A stretch of DNA of 64,000 bases, taken from contig NW_024468910.1 in NCBI RefSeq assembly GCF_011745365.1, forward strand, positions 2,756,068-2,820,067. Reading direction: 5' to 3'. The translations under genes were made by a program, and so were the position numbers. Shown here in pieces: positions 12,701 through 24,738 of this stretch. Positions within the stretch are counted from its first letter, which is position 1; each line of letters starts with the position of its first letter. Origin of the DNA: Cryphonectria parasitica EP155 (lineage: Eukaryota > Ascomycota > Sordariomycetes > Diaporthales > Cryphonectriaceae). Under the pieces are notes generated by a model. That model was not told the origin of the DNA and ran no database searches. It saw only the letters and a list, made by a program, of their open reading frames with translations.

Positions 12701-15700
12701 GAAGAAGGCAGTTGGTGTCAAGATATTGGAGCTGTATACGAACCTGCTATGTCTCAAGGGAAGTTACACGGAGATCCAAAAATTTGCAAGGACAGTGACG
12801 AACAAGGTATGTATCACCTCTCGGCCAGAGCAGCTCTTTTACTAAAGCAAACACCCCCAGTGGCTGTTGTACCTACTTGCGGAGGACAACCCAGAGATCG
12901 TAGTCTATGGCTGCAAGATCATTTCCAGGCTGCTGGTATCCCACGGCGCGAACTATATCGCGAAATTTACCAACAAAACTGGCGGCTTCGCGATCATGGC
13001 CCATCGTTTGAAACATTGGTGGGACATTCCGACTCTTTGGCCGATGTGCTTGAGCATTCTCTTCGGATATGATGTGTCTCAAATCGATTTTGATCGGTCT
13101 TTCGATCTGATGAACCTGACGGAATTGTTTGGACAGAGCCGAGTGGCTTATCCCGACGTTCTGCCAGTAATCACAACGATGCTTCAGCATGGTCTCAGGG
13201 ATATCCTAAAGTACCAGGATGATCCAGAGTCTCCCGTGAATCCTGAGCAAGGGAATTTTAAGAATTTGACCACTTCGGATGCGTCCTCGACGAGACCACG
13301 AGCTCGATCCATGAACTTCATGGACGAACTCGGAACCAGATGTACGCGTGGTGTGGATAAGGAGAGAGTCGCTAGCCACGCTGTCGTCCTTCAGACCATC
13401 GTTAAATTCCTGGGTGATCTTCACAAACGCTCCGCTGACTTTCGAGATTTCGCACTGTCGTCCAAGTACGTGCGGCTGCTGCTGGCCGCTCTATATCCAG
13501 TTCTCGTCAGCACAGACCCCGTCAGCCCTGAGACTGAACTCAACTCGCGAGACTCTGCGCTTACGTTTGAGGGCGGCGATGTTATCATACGTCCTCTGGC
13601 GGGATCCTCCAGCACTGCTCCGATAGTCAGAACGACAGTTGTCTCGTCGGTCAAAGGCTCGCCAGGTCAGACTAAGGGTTCTCAGCTTCGGCGAGCTTCT
13701 TCCTTCGTGCTCGTGACAGCTCAAGACTCGCCACAAGCATCCAAGAGCACCGCACGGCTTGCACATGTCATGTCTCCCAAACAACAAGTCCATGCACAGA
13801 TGATCAGCAATGTCGTTCTTGATGGCCTCCTTGGTCTTGTCCTTGATGTCTTCACGGATCAGGTGCTGGTCCGCAAAGACTTTCAAGGTTTTGGCCTCTT
13901 TCTAAAGATCCCTCCTGGTTTCCAGGAACACCAGGCGTACTTCGAATCCTATATTTTGCGACACTTTGTCTCTCACCTTGCCTCCATCATCCAGTCAAAC
14001 CAAGCCATCCTCAGCGAGACTAAGGTGCTCACGAACATGTCTCGATTTGCTCTGCACATGCTGGATGCCACCTTTGAGGGTTGGTTCATGAACGGCGCCG
14101 AGACCATCATGGACTTTCTCGGGACTATGCTCGAATATCTCGCTCGACCCGATGTGTCTGCCTTGAAGAGCGTCCGGCTTTGCAGCCAGAATGTCACAGT
14201 GTTGAAAAGCGCTTTCGTCAAGCTGGTGCTGCTCCGACTGTCCGACACTGACGACGTTCAAGTTTCTGAATCCACTAACGTTGCGGTTCTCTCGAACATA
14301 TTCTACTGGCAGCTGGTCCTGCTGGATTGCCTCTCTATGGTGGAAGACGATTCCATGAGACTCATCTGGTATCAGTTGTACGGCAAACTCATTGATGCAC
14401 GGGAGCGAGTGCGACTGGCTGCTGCTGGCATCTTGCGCATTATGCTTGTTCAAAAGCCCCATGAGTGCTCACGGGTCTTCCGAGAGTTCATGACTTCGGA
14501 GGATCACCAACTCACCCAGGGCTTCCACACACTGACTGAAGTGGACGACGGCACATTCCTCGACTGGGTTGATCAGCACAGGCCTTCGTTGGACGCTTTG
14601 TTCCTGGGCGCCATGTCCAAGCCTTGGGAAGAATACGTCAGCCAGGAGAACCAGCGCACACTGGAAAGCGCCAGATTGCGATTGTCCCGTCGCAAGGACA
14701 AGCTCAAAGAGTGGCGCGATGAGGCTCGGTCCATTGAGAATGTTCTCCTCCGGCATGAGATGGCAAACAGCGCTTGGATGAAGAGCATCTTTCACACGGA
14801 GCATTCCAAACACCAGCGTCTGACCCAGGATCAACAGGATGACTTTGTGTTCCTTGTCTCCTCTTTTGGCAAGATGGATCGAGATCTCAAGCGTCCTGGT
14901 GGTGTCTTTGCCGATCCTTCACCTGTGATAAAATGGAAGTTGGACAGGACGGAAGGGAGGAATCGAATGCGACTACGGCTTCTTCCCGACTATTCAAAGT
15001 CGCAAGAAGAGTATCAATCGAAGCAGACGAAAAAGAAGCAGCAGCCCGAGCACAAATCTACAGAACCCCTCCCCAGTGTTGCAGGGCTCAAATTGGACAC
15101 CAAGATTGGTCCTAGTCCTCCTCCGACCAAGAAAACTGTTCCAAGCGGCTCCGAAGCACAAGGCATAGATAATGCCATGGCTAGCGAAGCAGATCAGACT
15201 GAGCAACCCTCAAACTCGACTGTTGCGCCAGAAGACGACTTTGAGATGATCGAGGACATGAATGAGCCCGGAGGTGACGAAGCATTCGAGGATAAGAACC
15301 GAAAAGTCATGAGGCGTCTTGAAGTAGGCGACACAGTGCAGAGCGTGTATAACATTTCTCGCATCATTGGTCTCGAGGCTTGCGAAGGCATCCTCATCAT
15401 CGGCAAAGAGGCGCTGTACCTGATGGACAATGTGTTCCGCAGTGCCGACGGCGAAATTATCAATGTCTGGCAAGCCCCACCTGAAGAACGCGACCCGTAC
15501 TCCCAAATCATCACGGGTAGCAAAGGAGCCGAGAAACCCAAGGCGCAGAAAGGCAATGAGCAAGAATCTCGCAGCTGGAGGTGGCACGACGTGATTAGTA
15601 TCTCAAAGCGCCGCTTCCTCTTCCGAGACGTTGCTATTGAAATTTTTTTCACGGACGGTCGGAGCTACCTAATGACTGCGCTCACCCCGGGCATCCGAGA

Positions 15701-17771
15701 TGAGGTCTTCGCGAGGCTCTCAAACAAGACGCCTCATACGTCGGACCCGAAGTCGCTGCCAAACCCTGAGGATGCGTGGAGGCTGGAAGCCATCAAGGTC
15801 TTTGACGAAGCGCCGCAGTCCTTTGGCTCCAAGTTTGGGTCCATCTTCAACGCGTCTCCGTGGAACCCCATCATGAGAAGATGGCAGAAGGGAGAGATCT
15901 CCAACTTCCATTACCTCATGCTCATCAACACGATGGCCGGAAGAACATTCAATGATCTGACGCAATATCCGGTCTTCCCTTGGGTCCTGGCCGACTACAC
16001 TAGCGAGGAACTCGACTTGACCAACCCAGCCTCGTTCCGGGACCTGTCGAAACCAATGGGTGCGCAAACGGTGGCCCGACAGACCGACTACATGTTGCGC
16101 TACAGCAATCTGATGGAAGTGGGCGAGACTCCCTTTCACTATGGGACCCACTACTCATCTGCTATGGTCGTTGCGTCTTATCTGATCCGACTGCCACCCT
16201 TCGTGCAGTCCTACATACTGCTTCAAGGCGGGTCATTCGATCACCCGGACAGATTGTTCTACTCCATTGAGGGCGCATGGAAGTCATCATCGAGGGACAC
16301 AGGCACCGACGTAAGGGAACTCATCCCGGAGTTCTTTTATCTGCCTGACTTCCTCACCAATATAAATGGCTATGACTTTGGCGAGCGTCAGGGCAATGCT
16401 GGAAAGGTTGATAATGTCATCCTGCCGCCCTGGGCCAAGGGTGATCCCAAGATCTTCATCCAGAAAAACCGAGAGGCGCTTGAGAGCCCGTACGTAACGC
16501 AGAGGCTTCACCACTGGATCGACTTGGTCTTTGGGTTCAAGCAGAGAGGCGAGGCAGCTGTGGACAATCTCAACGTCTTTCATCATCTGTCCTATCATGG
16601 TGCTATTGACTTGGACAGTCTCGTCGACGAAAAAGAGCGGGCCATCACCACGAACATCATCCACAACTTTGGGCAGACGCCACACCAGGTGTTTGCCAAG
16701 CCGCATCCAGCCCGTGATATCGCCAACACAGCACCCAGACGACTCGACACAGGGGTCCAAGCCTTGACAAGGGTTACGTATCCCTTGCTTGAGAGCCATG
16801 AGCGTGTGGCCAGCATCATCTACGCGCCGAAGCTAGACCGTCTGCTCTGCGCCTCGCCCTTCCGGATCAACATGCCACCGCACTACGACAAATTCCTTGA
16901 ATGGGGTTTCGCGGACAACAGCATCCGTTTTTACCTCAGTGATAATCGTAAGCCGATTGGACTGCAGGAAAACCTCCACCAGGGCCAGATCTCATGCGTG
17001 GCATTTGCAGACTCCAAGACACTGATCACCGCTGGCGAGGACAGTGTTGTCTCGGTCTACACGGTCAAGATGCCTTCAGGGAAGAACGTGGAGCTTTTGC
17101 CACGACTGTCGCTGTTTGGTCACAAGACACCTGTCAATGTCATTGCCGTGTCCAAGGCGTTCAGCACGTTTCTCACCGTTTCGCAGGATGGCACCGCCTT
17201 CCTCTGGGATCTCAACCGGCTCGACTTCATCCGCAAGCTGCCCGTGAACCGACCGGTGGAATGCGCACGTATCAACGACGTCTCGGGCGAGATCATGCTG
17301 TGCTCGGGTCCCAACGTCCTCCTCTACACACTCAACGGCGAGCTGCTCCTGGAGCAGAATGTCTGTGGAGGCGAAGGGCAGGATGACTATGTACACTCGT
17401 GCGCGTTTTACGAGGGGCAGGGGAACGAGTGGCTGGAGAATTACCTCGTCTTCACGGGTCACAGGCGTGGTCGGGTGAACGTTTGGCGGAAGGCAGTGAG
17501 GAAGGGCGACGGCAAGTGGGTGCTGGAGCTCCTCAGGAGGCTGGACCATGTCGATGTCAAGAGCGAGACAGGGGCACCGATCGATGGGCCAATTACCTGT
17601 GTAACGCCGATGCCAGGAGTGGTGTACACGGGGGATGAGGACGGAAGAGTCGTAAGTTTCCTTTCTTCTTCCTCTCGTTGGCCGAACTGAAATGTCTGGC
17701 ATGGGCTATCTGGAGCTAATAAGTTACACGAGCAGTACGAATGGAATCTTGTACAGAGAGAGCAGCGCTAG
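9715..17771 (+). CDS. BEACH-domain WD40 protein (neurobeachin/LvsA/Bph1-like), about 2618 aa
   Basis: Exons are 9715-12346, 12409-12806, 12861-17651 and 17736-17771. All joins keep frame, and the last exon codes only eleven residues. The ATG at 9715 has a good AACC context. From N to C terminus: armadillo-like helices; a ConA/LamG-like segment (about 375-565); a long helical region; a PH-BEACH domain starting near 1825 (VGDTVQSVYNISRI..GIL); the BEACH domain (about 1964-2294) with WNPIMRRWQKGEISNFHYLM and NTMAGRTFNDLTQYPVFPW; and C-terminal WD40 repeats (about 2300-2610). BEACH proteins are large peripheral scaffolds in endolysosomal and vacuolar membrane traffic; the yeast relative is Bph1. 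The length is usual for the family. The first intron has a less common donor (GTCAGT), so that junction is the least certain. Confidence 0.95.
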
Positions 17772-18388
17772 AGGCGTTGGTGCTCCTCGGGGTCATTCGT
17801 CATCATCTAGAGCAGGAGAAATGGCTAGGTGTAGTGCAATGAATCGACGAAACTAGAAGCATAGCGCGGAGCAAGAATTGGATGCCTGGGGCTTGAAATC
17901 TTGCTTGGGTTGCGCACATTTCTTCTTGTTGGTCTAGAGAGAAAAGTCCACGGAGCTTCTGTTATTCTAAGGGTTGGTCACGTTTGCTTGTGGTAGATAG
18001 ACGGGACCCGAAAGGCACCGCGGGAATCAGGATAGAGGAAATGAAATGCTTAGAGTCGACTAGAAACCCTTGTCGCTCGTACCTCTCTTTCTGACGCAGT
18101 ATGTCGGGTTCTGTTGTCCGTGAGGGTGGCTGTATCTGAGCACCAGACGATCATGTAACCTCGCTGGTATCTCGAGCACTGTTTGACCCGTGGATGTCCG
18201 AGAAGCTGACCCTTGAGTAGTTCTTGATTGGGAAACCCTAACGCCCCTTATGTACAGTTGATCCAGGCTCCGTCCGTTGAGCTTTTCCTTCTTGCCGTCC
18301 CGGTCCGACACGTAAGGCCACTCTCTAGTCGCGAACTCGATTTCCCAGGCGCCCGCTTTCCTGTCCTGACTGGTATCATCCCGCACTC
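17772..18388. other. Intergenic, tail-to-tail spacer
   Basis: No gene is seen between the BEACH stop and the convergent complex I subunit stop. A minus-strand ORF at 18060-18392 overlaps the subunit's true last exon in another frame and is not supported. Confidence 0.6.
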
Positions 18389-18708
18389 TCACTGCTCAGT
18401 CTCGTCGCCGTAGCCAGTCAACGTCTTTCTCGGACCGGAAGGGACTAGAAATCATGGTTAGCACGGTGGGGGCTCGAGAAGCCAAGCCAGCCAGCGGGCT
18501 TTGGGGAAAAGGTCGTACTCGGATATGTGGAAGGTATAGGTGCCGCGTTGGGGTCCCCCAGGCGGTGTCTGATGGGTGGCACGACGGCCAGCATGACGGG
18601 GCCGGCGGCGCCTATCACGCAGGACCAGAAGAGGGCAGGGCGTTCTCGTGATGCCCAGCGCCAGTAGCGGAGGGGCTGCTGCCAGAATAGAGGGGCTCGG
18701 CCGGACAT
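18389..18708 (-). CDS. NADH:ubiquinone oxidoreductase 9.5-kDa subunit (complex I)
   Basis: Two exons, 18708-18519 and 18444-18389, give 81 aa. Removing the 74-bp intron (GTACGA...TTCTAG) changes an unrelated tail into Tyr-Pro-Ile-Pro-Ser-Gly-Pro-Arg-Lys-Thr-Leu-Thr-Gly-Tyr, the expected C-terminus of this family. This settles the gene model. The N-terminal part has Pro-Leu-Arg-Tyr-x-Arg-Trp-Ala-x-x-Glu-Arg-Pro-Ala, a single hydrophobic segment (about 28-46, SCVIGAAGPVMLAVVPPI) and Gly-Asp-Pro. It is an accessory inner-membrane subunit of respiratory complex I, first known from Neurospora. The start lies 584 bp from the divergent OST48 start, so the two may share a promoter region. Confidence 0.92.
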
Positions 18709-19292
18709 TGTGGTCTCTGTCAGAAAGGGTCAGGATTTGCCTTGCTTCAGTACAGTAGAAGCTAGAATGGGGGTTGGAGTCTTACATGTGCGGGTTCAAT
18801 TGAGGGGTGAAGTTCAATGCCCTATCCTCGACTTGGGATCTCGGCAGAGCTTCAATTGTCGAAGTGAAGTCAGTGGAATGGGATCAGAAGCCATTGGTCA
18901 GTTGTGATTATGTAATGATGCTCTCCCGTTATATCCTGGTAGACATGGCCCGTGCCCGAGGTACAGGGCACCCCCCTTGTCAAAGCTGGCGCAAGAAGGC
19001 CACGCAGTCCCGTGGCAGTAAGGCCAGGGGTCTTGTAGAAGGTCCCCCACAGGCGGGTCTTGGCAAAGGACTACGTATCCAAAGCTGTAACTTGAACTGA
19101 ACAGCAGCAACCTCATCAACTTTCTTGTGTGTGAACGCCGCAGGACAATTCATAACCAGCAGCTGAGCGACCAACAAACCAGCTGCTGCCCCATGCGAAG
19201 CAAGTAATTGCTGTCGCCCTCTGTACCCTCTTTTCCTTTTCTCCTCCTCTTTCAGTTTTTTTCTCATTTCGTCTTGGCCTCACCCTACCAAG
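18709..19292. promoter_or_regulatory. Divergent promoter region between complex I subunit and OST48 genes
   Basis: 584 bp separate two head-to-head housekeeping genes. A CT-rich tract (about 19210-19275) precedes the OST48 start. No strong TATA box is seen on either side, which fits constitutively expressed genes. Shared control is inference from position only. Confidence 0.45.
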
Positions 19293-20877
19293 ATGAAGTT
19301 TGTCTTGTCGTGTCTGTTGCTGTTCCTGGCAGCTGTTGCGCAAGCTCTCAGTGCCACTGGCGACCGTCTCCTTACAATTTGGGAAGATGTGGAGGATCAA
19401 AAGCTTTACTCCAAGTTCATAGGAGATCTTGAGAGTATGCGAATTGTTCTCAAAACTTGATCTGGCGTACAATTGCTAATTACGGACTGTTCTGCAGGTC
19501 GAGGCTACAAGATCACACATGCGACTCCCAAACAGGACAACTTGAAGTTGGAACACCTGGGCGAGAGGAATTATGACCAAATCATCTTCTTCCCTGTCAA
19601 GGCCAAGGGTACAGAAGCCCCCTCTCATGTCATGTATAGCTATAATTGTCACACGAGGCTGACTGCGGTGCTGTATTTCCAGGCCTGGGCCCTAACCTGA
19701 CGGCGAAGAACCTCCTCGACTTTCTCAACGCTGGCGGAAACATCATGGTTGCCCTGAGCTCCACACAGGCCGTCCCTACCGCCCTGAACGCTGCTCTTAT
19801 CGAGCTCGACATACAGATCCCCGCCGAGCGAACAGGCCTCGTTGTCGACCACTTCAGCTACGATGTTTCCAGCGCAGCCGACAGCCACGACGTGGTCCTC
19901 CTGAAGGCACCCGCTCAGTACAAGCCCGGCACGAAGAATTACTTTAGCAGCGACAACAAGGACGCCGTGATCGCGTTCCCTCGCGGTGTCGGACACGTCC
20001 TCGGCGACGGCCCCCTGCTGACGCCCGTCCTCAAGGCACCCAGGACCGCCTACATTTACAACCAGAAGGACCAGTCCGAGGTCGTTGACGAGGTTTTTGC
20101 GGCCGGCGAGCAGCTGGCTCTGGTGTCTGTCGCCCAGGCGCGCAACTCAGCCCGCTTCGCCGTCGTGGGCTCCGCCGAGATGCTCCAGGACAAGTGGGTG
20201 GACGCCAAGGTCAAGCGCCCCGGCGAGAAGGACACTGTCAAGACCGCGAACGGGGACTTTGCGAAGAGCATCGCCGGGTGGACGTTCCACGAGGTCGGAC
20301 ACCTGCGCGTCAACTCTGTCGAGCACCGTTCCGCACTCACGCCCAATGTTTCCAACCCTGGAATCTACCGGGTCAGCTCGGACGCGGTAGGTGCCACATG
20401 TATATACCCTGCGAAGCTCGGGACGGTTGACTGACCATGTATCAATAGACCTACACCATCTCCATCTCCGAGTGGGCCTGGGACCGCTGGGTTCGCTTCG
20501 AGGTTCCCGACCAGGACGAGCTGCAGCTCGAGTTCAGCATGCTCTCCGCCTTCCACCGCCTGGAGCTCCAGCCGCAGGAGGGCGCACCGGCCGACGAGGG
20601 GGTCTACAGCGTTACGTTCAAGGTCCCTGACCACCACGGCGTCTTCAACTTCATCACCAACTACAAGCGGCCCTTCCTGACCAACGTCGAGGAGAAGCAC
20701 ACGGTGACCGTCCGCCACCTGGCCCACGACGAGTTCGATGCCTCGTATGAGATCCACGCCGCCTGGCCGTACCTCACGAGCATCGGTGTCACCTGCACCG
20801 GCTGGCTGCTCTTTGTTGCCCTCTGGTTGTTTAACAGGCCTCAGAGGCAGGCCGACACTGCCAAGAAGACGCAGTAG
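19293..20877 (+). CDS. WBP1: Oligosaccharyltransferase 48-kDa subunit (OST48/Wbp1)
   Basis: Exons are 19293-19434, 19498-19608, 19683-20386 and 20449-20877, giving 461 aa, the usual length. Residues 1-18 form a signal peptide (FVLSCLLLFLAAVAQA). The luminal domain has the family features DRLLTIWEDVEDQKLYSKFI, GERNYDQIIFFP, LTAKNLLDFLNAGGNIMVALS and YTISISEWAWDRWV. A single membrane span lies at about 427-447 and is followed by a short cytosolic tail ending Lys-Lys-Thr-Gln, a dilysine ER-retrieval signal like that of yeast Wbp1. It is an essential subunit of the complex that transfers lipid-linked glycan to Asn-x-Ser/Thr in the ER lumen. Confidence 0.96.
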
Positions 20878-22380
20878 ACGGCCTCCTCGGGAGGCTGGCA
20901 TGACGCAGAGATGGGAACTCATAGTGTGAGGATCTCTTTTTGAGAACTACGGCGAAAGCGATGGGATGTCCTTGGGAGCTGGGTCAGCAAGCAGATCTGG
21001 CAGGGTCGTATCACTCGCGCATGTACAGTACATAGGGAAAAGGGCCCTTTCTGGGATGGGGTTCTGGGTTAAAAAGTCTACGGATCAATCAATGAGCAAA
21101 TTTGATGGCATTGCGTCGTATTGTCACTGCAACTGTGTCTAGTCTATCTTTCTGGCCTGCTTCCTCCAAACTCCCGCCCACTTGAATTGCCTCATATACA
21201 TTGCAGGAGGTCGCGTTGACGTTCAGTCTAAGTGCCTCGGCCCGGCGGCCTGTTGTCGCATTGTCCTACCATGTCCTGTATCCAACCATCTTCTCCTCTC
21301 CGTTGGCTTGCCTTTACAGCCCCTTCTCTCTGACCTGTGTCGCGACCACTGGGACGAACAGACACGGAATCTTCTTGACAGATGAAAGGGTAAACGAAAA
21401 GAAAAAGACAACAAGAAAAGGGAAGAAAAAAAAAAGGGGGGGGGGGGGAGGTGACATCTCTGCTGGTACGACAATGAAGAAAGAGTGTGTAAGAGAAAGA
21501 ATGAAAGACAAAACGCCCTCAGATTAGCTCTCTTAGGTTCTCAAGGACAACCGTCGCCGGGATCGCCTCTCGGCTATGCGAGGACGCGGCTTCTGCTGCC
21601 TGCAAATTTGGCTTTTTGGACCTTTGAAGTCATCACTGGGCTCACGATGTCCCTGTTACGCTTTTCTCACTCCCGCCGTCGACCGCCTCGAACCTCAGCC
21701 CGTCCGCCGAATGCAAACACTGCCGGCTAGTCCGCCCAGAAAGCAAGACGCTCGACCGCTCCGATTGAAAACTATGTTTCTGAGCCGTCACTGGCCGAGC
21801 CGCGGTCATCAACACATGGGAAGATGCGTGGCTTTCTGCAAAGAGCCTCTGGTCTTGTGCTGATTGTCGTCATTGCGGGTCGAGGCGCCGTTCTGGGGCA
21901 AGCACGTGAAGGGTGGCAGGAGGGAACAAGAGGGGAAAGAGGGATGAAGGGGGATGAAGGATGCCTACTCAGATCTCTGTTCTTTGTGGGTATTATCATG
22001 TCCGCTCTGCTTCCGCTGGGAAACGCGAGGGTCAAGGGGGAGTAAAGCTCATCCCAATTTGTATCATCATAGCAGGCGGAGAGGGAAAACAGATGAAAAA
22101 GGAGGAAGAAACAGAAGAAGGGGAGAGGAGGAAATAGGACAGAGGGGTCCAAATGCCCCAAGCTGGGGGCTTTGTTGAAGTTTGAAACTGCCTGCCATCA
22201 TGGCTAATAAGCTCTAGGATTGTGAGCACATATCTTGTGTGTCATAGTAGGCGTGTTGGTCTTTGAGACCATAGCAGCAGTGATGTGTTGGTGGTGAAGT
22301 GGTGTTTGCAGCCAATAGTCGCAGAATGTACCTCGGAAGATGGGCCTGTAGAAGAGCTTCATTGAGTGACTTGAGAGCAT

Positions 22381-22742
22381 GGTTGAATGATGCTGTTCGT
22401 ACGGTTGAACCGTGCGTATGATGAACCTATCCTTGTTGATAGGATGGCATCTTTTGAATGGTGATCTTATTGGTACGACTGTACCGTTGGCGTGGTGATC
22501 TGATTATATGATTGTACGCTTGCATGGTGGTCTCCTTGATATGATTGTATCATGTGTATGATGGTCCTGTTGGTAGGATGACATTGCCTGGAAGATGGGG
22601 TCGTCTTCTTGGTACGATTGTACGCTTTGCATGGTAGTGTTGGTATCATTGTACCCTTTCTGTGGTCTCCTTGGCACGATGGTTCGATTTGTCTGGTGAT
22701 CTTGTTGGAAGGATGGCACCGTTTGCATGAGGTTGAATGATG
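22381..22742. repeat. Degenerate minisatellite, about 10-11 units of roughly 32-37 bp
   Basis: Recurrent units follow the pattern ggtgatcTtcTTGgTAcGA, then TtGTAcc and gtttgcat. Clear copies start near 22460, 22494, 22525, 22600 and 22696. The array is bounded by the 12-mer GGTTGAATGATG at 22381-22392 and again at 22731-22742. The copies have diverged by both substitution and length. Confidence 0.7.
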
Positions 22743-23229
22743 GCAGAACAGCTTCTGAGGGCAGGAGAGGGATGGTAGTAGGAAGGAGAGGTTGAAGGGG
22801 AGAGGGTTTGGGGAAGGGGCCACCATAGGTTGACTTGGGGGGATGACACTAGACAGAGTCTTTGGTCTCTGGTCTGAATAGGTGCTGAAGGAAGGTCGTG
22901 ACTGAATGTCCCAGAGCTGAGTGGGCTTGAGAGGATCCTCAGATTTGATCTGCTGGGTACAGTCGACGCGTTGTTGAAGCGAGAGAAGATACGTGATTAC
23001 GTGTCGAAGGTCAATGTGTAATAGAAAGGTCTCTCAGAAGAAATTTGGAGATCTGCTTTGGTCGCGAAAACCAGCAAAATTTGTCTGGTGGTAGGCCGTA
23101 CCCATTTGGGCATGATCGTGTTGATAGACACCATGTGTCTGGAGAGTCCTGACGCCGCCAGAGCTGTATGTTGGTGAATAGATGAAGTTGCAATTGACTT
23201 CAGGAGGGAGTTGATCCAAATGTTGCATT

Positions 23230-23470
23230 GCCTGAGGGCTAGAAGAAGGCCTGTTTGGTCATGGAGGAGATTCGAGGGTGCTAAGAGCCCTGTTTGGCGG
23301 TGGAGGGGGTTTTGGTGTTGGGTAAGGGGAGTGGGTGAGGACGAGGAGGTTTGGGTGTTGAATAAAAGGTCTGATTGGGAATGGGGGAGGTTCTGGCGTT
23401 GAAGGAGAATTTGCTTTGGCAGTGGGAGAAAGGGGAGGGGACGGGTTTTATGTAAGATGGGAGGTTCAAG
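23230..23470. repeat. Second degenerate tandem repeat (G-rich, about 40-bp period)
   Basis: Four to five imperfect units share a CTGTTTGG-type start, a TGGAGGAG/GGGGGAGG core and a GTGTTG(A/G) end. Examples start near 23241, 23290, 23340 and 23370. The copies are loosely conserved and the boundaries approximate. It is unrelated in sequence to the 22.4-kb array. Confidence 0.45.
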
Positions 23471-23858
23471 GGGGAAAGATTCTAGGGTGCTCTGGAAATC
23501 AAGGAGAGAAAAGCTGGGCAAAAAGTGACTATTAGTTCAAGGTGGAAAGAAAAGGCTGCAAACGCGGTTTAGACGACGCGCTTTTGAGGTTGACCTGCGG
23601 TAGAGAAAGAGTAGCTGGTTGAGGCAGGCAGTTGAGGGTCAACCTGCGGCTCAAACCTCCCCACACGGCGGTTTTCCTAAGCCTGACCCTTACTTTTTTG
23701 GGGGCCGAGGCTGCAGACCCGCTATGGTTTTCCTAGCTTGGAGCCGAACCTTCACCACCTTCACCTTTACGACTTCTCTCCACACCCACCAACCTCCAGC
23801 GAATAACCCATTACACCTCCTCCATAACCTACTCTTGGTTGCACATAAAACTACAAAA

Positions 23859-24738
23859 ATGGTAAGCAGCAGCATTTATTCCTCAAAACCATCCCTCCTC
23901 CCCCTATCCCCCAGGCGCGACCCAGGAAACTCGTACTAACAGGCTCCTCTTCCCAAACCAGGCGCGCAACTCAGAAAAAGCCCAGTCGATGCTCTTCCGC
24001 TTCCGCGAAGCCCAAGCTGCGGACCTAGGCATCATCGACGCAGGCCGCACGCGGCGCCCCCGGGCCATCACCGAGCAGGACAGCATCCCCGCGTGCGAGC
24101 GATGGCGCGGCCAGGTGCTCAAGGAGATCTCGCGCAAGGTCTCGCGCATCCAGGACCCGGCCCTCAGCGACTACCAGGTGCGCGACGTCAACGACGAGCT
24201 CAACAGACTGATGCGCGAGAAGCACGCCTGGGAGGTCCAGATCCGGAACCTGGGCGGACCCAACTATATGCGCGGCGGGAGCGGCGGCGGCGGGGGGCGG
24301 TCGGCCATGTACGATGAGCAGGGGCGCGAGGTGCCTGGGGTTGGGAACAGGGGGTACAAGTACTTTGGGCGGGCGCGAGAGCTTCCCGGGGTCAAAGAGA
24401 TGTTTGAGGCCGCAGCGAGGGGCCGGGCGGATGCAGACGGGGACAAGAAGAAGAGGGCGGGGCTAGAGGCGAGGGACGATATAAGGAGGGCCGTGAACGC
24501 GGCATATTTCGCCTTGGCGCCCGGCGAGGAGGACGAGGAGCTTCTTGCGTACGAAGAGGAGAAGGAGACGGCGGCCTTTGAGAACCTGGCGAGAAACGGG
24601 TCCAAGGAAGTCCCGCCGGACTGGGAGCCGCTGCCGGGCGACGCGGGCGACGGGAAACCGTGGCAACTGCCCACCACCGAGGATGTTCAAGAGGAGCTGA
24701 TAGACCGGAGGAGGAGGAGGCTGCTCGCGCAGTTCTGA
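23859..24738 (+). CDS. ISY1: Pre-mRNA-splicing factor Isy1-like
   Basis: Exon 1 is only the start codon (23859-23861), followed at once by a GTAAGC donor. Exon 2 is 23962-24738. The protein is 259 aa: Met, then Ala-Arg-Asn-Ser-Glu-Lys-Ala-Gln-Ser-Met-Leu-x-Arg-Phe-Arg, the hallmark Isy1 N-terminus. Further family blocks are RRPRAITEQDSIPACERWR, LKEISRKVSRIQD, LSDYQVRDVNDELNRLMREK and HAWEVQIRNLGGPNY. The C-terminal part has a Gly-rich insertion and acidic helices, with ADGDKKKRAGLEARDDIRRA and DWEPLPGD. Isy1 belongs to the Prp19-associated (NTC) complex of the active spliceosome and influences the first step and fidelity. Without the one-codon first exon no suitable ATG exists before residue 10. 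Confidence 0.94.

Larger units (their letters stand above)
20878..23858. other. 3-kb spacer with degenerate tandem repeats, no supported gene
   Basis: Between OST48 and the ISY1-like gene. It contains a poly-G run (21436-21448), purine-rich stretches, and two degenerate minisatellites at about 22381-22742 and 23230-23470. Minus-strand ORFs at 22467-22826 and 22997-23521 follow the repeats and have strongly biased composition, so they are not called as genes. Confidence 0.55.

Noticed and set aside
18060..18392. 110-codon minus-strand frame
   Set aside because: It overlaps the true second exon of the complex I 9.5-kDa subunit in another frame and shows no family features.
22997..23521. 174-codon minus-strand frame upstream of the ISY1-like gene
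   Set aside because: It follows a degenerate G-rich tandem repeat and reads as Pro/Leu/Ser/Gln low complexity. No splice structure or homologous domain seen.
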